Of a stretch of DNA of 64,000 nt, positions 59,828-64,000 are shown in pieces. The translations under genes and the position numbers were made by a program. The notes beneath the pieces were generated by a model that ran no database searches, was not told the origin of the DNA, and worked only from the letters and a program-made list of their open reading frames with translations. This stretch comes from Muscardinus avellanarius (Eukaryota; Chordata; Mammalia; Rodentia; Gliridae), in NCBI GenBank assembly GCA_963383645.1, contig OY726565.1, positions 39,453,444-39,517,443 on the forward strand, written 5' to 3'. Every line of letters starts with the position of its first letter. Position 1 is the stretch's first letter.

Positions 59828-61633
59828 TGTTTTCTCAAGTTGTAAAACTATTCTCCTTGAATTATAACAAGCACAAAGGCTGGGAGAGACTCATCCTCAA
59901 AGTCTTTTCCCACATCCTTGTCAAGCTATTAATATCGTACACACACACAAAATCTTATATAAATCTACCTATTGCAATTATTTCATGTCCCTTGATCCTA
60001 ATCTTAAATTAAAAAATTAATAGTAATTTGATGAACTGATTACAGAATCCGTAAGGAAATCTGTCAATATCTATAAACGGTGGCACATTCTGTGCAAACT
60101 CTGTTCAAGCAGTATCCCCCTCAATAGCTAACACTGGTGCTGTTTTAAAGTACAAAGCAAATCAGGAGTGATACCCTTTCTCCATATAAACTAGAGATGA
60201 GTTACAGCAATTCTGCTGAGCAATGCAAGGAAATCACACTGCTTGTCAGATATATGCACTGTGATGAATAAGCTGACGGGCGCATCATCTTGTCTTCTCA
60301 ACAGAAGGGTAATGCATCTCATCATGCATTCTTAGCCTTTTTATTTATCTCATAATACGCTATCAACGTTGCTTATTTTTAATTCTTCAGTCATGTATGC
60401 GTTATTTGGGATTTTTAAAAATACGTAATGCTGCTTTTGTTACTTCTCTTCTGGGGTTAAAAATGCTGTTGAGGTTAAAAGTTTTATAGTTCCTTTATCA
60501 TAATTAGTATCTTCCTCCTCAGTCCTCCAAGAGGGTCTTTATAGTAAGGGGCTTTGGCCTTTGACTACAACATCCACAAGACAGATTGCAGAGATAACCC
60601 TCTGAAATTCCTTGCAGCATTAACACCATAAAGGCCCAAGACCTGTCTGTTTTAGAAAAAACTCAGACAGAGGGATAAGGTTAAGGCAGGGGAAGGTTTC
60701 AATTTGTAGGAGTTGCAAGACATAAATAAGTAGCACAAATGCCTTTTCCTTACTCAAAGACCATGGGTCAGGAAGCTCAAAGCACGATGGAAAAAATATT
60801 CTAAATGAAGACCCAAGGTACAGAAAAACTTAAAGTATAACTGATAGCATTACTCCTCTTAATTTAGAACGACAGATATTTCTCATTGGAATTAAAGAAT
60901 TTGAGATGGACCTATTTTCTTCTCTGCTGCTATTCAGATCATATATTCCTTTCCTGGTGAAAACTGAAATGTAAAAATGTTTATAGGATATTTTTAAATT
61001 TCCTATTTGATAAACTAAATAAAACAAGCAAAAAAGCCCAAAATACTAGAAATTTATTCTCTGCAGATGAATAAGTACTTGTTTTATGCCCAATGGAAAG
61101 TTTAAAAAGCAAAATCTCTTCTTTATTTTCCTTCAAGAAATAAAATCATTATGCATTATAACTTTATCTACTCAATATAATATCTGGGGTAAATAAAAAT
61201 AAGCAGGAATGTAAAAGCTCATCCTTCATTATTACAATACCTCACAAGTAAGACTTCAACTGGCTTTTTCATTTTACGTTTTCACAAAGTTACCAAGAAT
61301 AACAGAAATCCCAAGAAGCTGTATGTTGGTTACTACATATGGATTGAACTCGACTTTCAAAGTATTTAGAGAATTTTTCTAACAAGTTACAAGTTTTTGT
61401 CTGATTAGTATCACTGCCAAATTTCAGGTTTACAGTTTTGTATTTAAAAGAGTCTGAGAATTTGTTTAAATATACTACATGTATGCCAATACTCTGTACA
61501 ACTGGAGTAGTTAAACTGGAGGGAAATAGTAGAGGCTTCAGTATCCCAAGATATGGTTATACTAAATACACATATACCAAAGAATTACAGCCTCACCATG
61601 AGAAAGTCAAAACCTCAGTGAGCTCTCATTATC

Positions 61634-61641
61634 TATGTACA
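61634..61641 (-). promoter_or_regulatory. Pumilio-type motif in TBX18 3'UTR
   Basis: The minus strand reads TGTACATA, matching the UGUANAUA consensus bound by Pumilio proteins, about 100 nt after the stop codon. An 8-mer can occur by chance; this is only a candidate site. Confidence 0.3.
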
Positions 61642-61740
61642 TTTCACAAGCTACAGTTTCCTTTCATATTGCATTTTTTAAAAGAAAAAAATTAAAAATA
61701 CATTAGAAAGAATCAAACGTAGTTTAACTTAAAGGTCTCA

Positions 61741-62465
61741 TCAGACCATATGTGCAGACACTTGAGATGATGACAGAGCTAAGCTGCCTAGGGTCCTAGA
61801 GTCAAAGAAACTCTGTTGACCCCCACTGCTAAGCAGGTGCATTCCTTCCACGGGGGGCAACATCTGTCGATCAGTCATGGTTCCACTTGGTGAGGACCCC
61901 AAGAAACTTCCTTGGGAAGAAACGATTTTCTCAGGACTGGCAGCCAGTTTGGGGGATGTGGAGAAGTTATATCCATACAAGGTACAGGGACTGTGTAACC
62001 TGAAAGTGTTATAGGAAGCCTGATGGGTCTGGTTAGCAGCAAAGGTGTTGCTGGAGGGTGACGGCATGATGTACTGGAGCTGAGGGGACATTCCCGAAAT
62101 CTGCATGGACAAGCTGGTCTGTGGGCAGCTGAAGGTGTCCCCATCAGTGCCACTCATGGACATGTTCACGGAGGTGCTGCTGCTCACACCCACGTACGAG
62201 GGAGTCCTGGGTGGGGCGAACGTCTCGCTGGTCTGGTTGGTGAGCCTGTTGTAGGTCTCGGCCAAAGATGTGCTGTATCGGTTGAGGGTGAGGCCTGAGC
62301 GGGCACAGGCAGAATAGTCGGCTGGTGCCAGACTGCACAGCTGACTGGTGTTGGGCCCCAGATGGAAGGCAGGAGAGGAACAAGAGGAGCCAGACAAAAG
62401 GTGAGGGTGGGTGGCTGGAACACCATTCCCAGTGCCTTGAAGTAATGTGGAGGAACTTGCATTGC
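61741..62465 (-). CDS. TBX18: TBX18 last coding exon (C-terminal ~240 residues)
   Basis: This exon encodes the C-terminal part of the T-box transcription factor TBX18, a nuclear DNA-binding regulator of epicardium, sinus-node, ureter and somite development. The reading frame runs from a splice acceptor (TTTTGTAG just before 62465) to a TGA at 61743-61741. The exon enters with two bases of a split codon, then reads [14 protein letters not shown] and onward. Recognisable family stretches are the run of [15 protein letters not shown], the block [17 protein letters not shown], and the terminus FFDSRTLGS...[10 protein letters not shown]. The paralogue TBX15 shares the middle block but ends differently, so TBX18 is the better call. 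The T-box itself is encoded by upstream exons outside the window (vertebrate protein about 600 residues). The segment is Ser/Thr/Pro-rich and low in charged residues, as expected for a transcriptional regulatory tail. There are no frameshifts or early stops. Identification is by recall of the family, not by search. Confidence 0.95.
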
Positions 62466-62769
62466 CTACAAAAGAAGTTAAAATGTAAAGAGAGATTCCC
62501 CAGCCATCTTTTCCTTTTAATTTGGTAAATACAAGGTAGACGTGGCTTGTTACAAAGGGGTGGCAGCTACAAAGATGAAAAGGAGTTTATAATCTCACTG
62601 AATTAAGACTAAAATAATTTAAACAGAACTTCCCTCAAAATTTTAAGGCAAATTATCTCTTGCAGGAATGAGAAATTTTTGTAGAACAGAAAGTAATTTG
62701 ATACTACTGTATAAAATCACACTTTCTCCTTCAATTAGCTTGGCAAAGTGTGCTCTGGATTAATATATT

Positions 62770-62773
<4 letters not shown>

Positions 62774-62856
<83 letters not shown>
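62774..62856 (+). repeat. Compound (TC)n(AC)n microsatellite
   Basis: A run of TC dinucleotides (62774-62812) changes directly into AC dinucleotides (62812-62856) inside the last TBX18 intron, about 310 bp from the exon. Confidence 0.98.
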
Positions 62857-62864
<8 letters not shown>

Positions 62865-63508
62865 GTACCTCAAAGAAAAGAGCTGGACTAGTCCATATCC
62901 CACCTCAACCATATCTATGGCTTCTCACTAAAAACATCTTTGCATCACTGACTACACCATGCATATCTTGGCCATGACCTAGTCCTTCAGAAAACATCAT
63001 TTCCAACCAGAAAACAAGCTGGTGAATCATATGCTAACCCAAGAGCAAATACAACAAATAAACAGTTCTATGAAACAGAGAGGATGGTGAATCCTGTGTC
63101 CAATCACTAACAGTGATGGTGGCTGACTACCCCTCTCTTAATATGCAGACAAACTGATGTTTGCAAACTTAATGAAACTTAAAGGGAGAAGAGAATTCCA
63201 AAGGTCTGGACAGGTTGTAAAACTTTCATAGTTCTTATAAGACAGTGGCAGTGTTATTGATAGCTTCTCAAAATAATCTAAAGCCCAATACAACCACCGA
63301 TAATAATCTAAAACCCAGCATGTGAAACTCTCACTGAAAGCTGACAGGATCCTGGAAATAAGCCTGCCTACCACAATGTGCTTGAGTCCTATCTAATGAA
63401 TAGACGGAAGAGAAGGTCCTTCTTTGAGGAAACACAAGCCTTGGGCTTGTGGGAAATAATCATGCCTGACCTTCCCATCATAAAGCCTGCCTAAAAAGGG
63501 TGGGGGGA

Positions 63509-63712
63509 GCCAGGCATGGTGGCACACACTTGTAATCCCCATGCTTGGGAGGCTGACAGGAGGATCGCACAGGTTCAAAGCCAGCCTCAGCTATTTAGTG
63601 AGGCTCTCAGCAACTTGGTGAGACCTTGTTTCCAAATAAAATATAAAATAGGTCTGGGAGTATATTCTGAAGGTAGAATCCCCTGGGTTCCATCTCTAGC
63701 ACCACAATAAAA
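63509..63712 (+). repeat. B1-dID SINE, intermediate form
   Basis: Full-length two-part SINE with A-rich tail. It keeps the long internal B1 segment (cagcctcagctatttagtga) but has the linker tttccaaataaaatataaaa and tail start ggtctgggag seen in the shortened subfamily, so it looks ancestral to it. Confidence 0.9.
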
Positions 63713-64000
63713 AAGGGGGTTGGGGGAGAAAAGAAGCTGGCAAGAAAGGGTGGATTGGAAATAGCATCAATAATTTCTCATGAAATGTACCTGGCTTTAA
63801 AGCCTGCAAGTCTACCTCTAATATTAATATAAGATTTAACAGTGAGGTAAATGTCCTGAGCTATTTAGACAGCTTAAAACATGCAAGATTTAACCTAAGA
63901 CAAAAACAACCATTTTTTCTACCCATCTCCATAATACCATATGGAAAAGATATGGATCCCAGGGTAAGAGAATGTTGTTGATGAGGTTGCCATTATAGGT

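Larger units (their letters stand above)
59715..61740 (-). other. TBX18: TBX18 3'UTR (distal end approximate)
   Basis: About 2 kb of AT-rich sequence without recognisable repeats follows the TBX18 stop codon. The sharp absence of SINEs here, against one every 1-2 kb elsewhere, fits a transcribed and constrained UTR. The last canonical AATAAA on the minus strand is at 59745-59740; earlier ones are at 61127-61122, 61058-61053 and 60345-60340, so shorter isoforms are possible. ATTAAA variants at about 59522-59562 could extend the UTR further left. Confidence 0.7.
62466..64000 (-). other. TBX18: TBX18 intron (last intron, 3' part)
   Basis: Sequence upstream of the last exon on the minus strand. 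It ends in a short pyrimidine-rich tract and TTTTGTAG at the exon. It contains a compound (TC)n(AC)n microsatellite, one SINE and otherwise unremarkable sequence. No other exon of the gene is seen before the window edge. Confidence 0.85.

Noticed and set aside
61875..62462. Other minus-strand open frames overlapping the TBX18 exon
   Set aside because: Shadow frames of a GC-rich coding exon; the TBX18 frame explains the sequence, including the splice acceptor and stop.
61741..62465. TBX15 instead of TBX18
   Set aside because: The middle [15 protein letters not shown] block is shared by both, but the ending [12 protein letters not shown]...SSQVSAHMV fits TBX18 as I recall it.

Overview
This is a mammalian, almost certainly rodent, nuclear window. 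It is AT-rich, saturated with interspersed repeats and microsatellites, and holds one real protein-coding gene segment. The commonest repeat is a two-part SINE: a 7SL-derived B1-like head joined to a tRNA/ID-like tail (B1-dID). This is typical of the squirrel-related rodents and a few other rodent clades. Free ID elements are few (three seen), whereas I would expect many in true squirrels. A dormouse, mountain beaver or similar sciuromorph therefore fits at least as well as a squirrel; the species is inference.

The gene is TBX18, on the minus strand at the right end. Its last coding exon is at 61741-62465, its 3'UTR runs left to about 59.7 kb, and intron sequence fills 62466-64000. The T-box DNA-binding domain lies in exons to the right, outside the window. 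Everything left of about 59.7 kb is 3' intergenic DNA, consistent with the gene desert known downstream of TBX18 in other mammals. I found no convincing second gene, no rRNA, no CRISPR and no intact mobile element.

Layout: 0-4 kb holds old DNA transposons and two MaLR LTRs. 4-10 kb has SINEs and MIRs. 10-14 kb is mostly unique sequence with a quiet block near 12.0-13.2 kb. 14-20 kb is SINE and microsatellite rich and contains a retroposed 5' half of tRNA-Gly(TCC). 20.7-22.2 kb is a four-layer nest (L2, MIR, Tigger, SINE). 23.6-24.4 kb has two MIRs, one split by a MaLR LTR. 25.4-27.3 kb holds old sense-strand L1 pieces. 31.7-34.9 kb is an antisense L1 ORF2 fragment with three later insertions, followed by an unidentified GC-richer block at 36.5-37.7 kb. 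43.8-44.9 kb contains the most CpG-rich non-repeat sequence in the window. 46.8-58.9 kb is a mosaic of SINEs, an L1 3' end and DNA transposon fossils. 59-64 kb is TBX18.

The items most worth a second look are a 17-bp hairpin 26 nt before the likely TBX18 polyadenylation signal, the tRNA-Gly half retrocopy with 17-bp target duplications, a CpG-rich promoter-like block near 44.6 kb, a 13-bp perfect inverted repeat near 29.9 kb, and a SINE subfamily that looks derived by internal deletion. I did not see a clearly new multi-gene system. All repeat names are from recognition of sequence patterns, with no database search.
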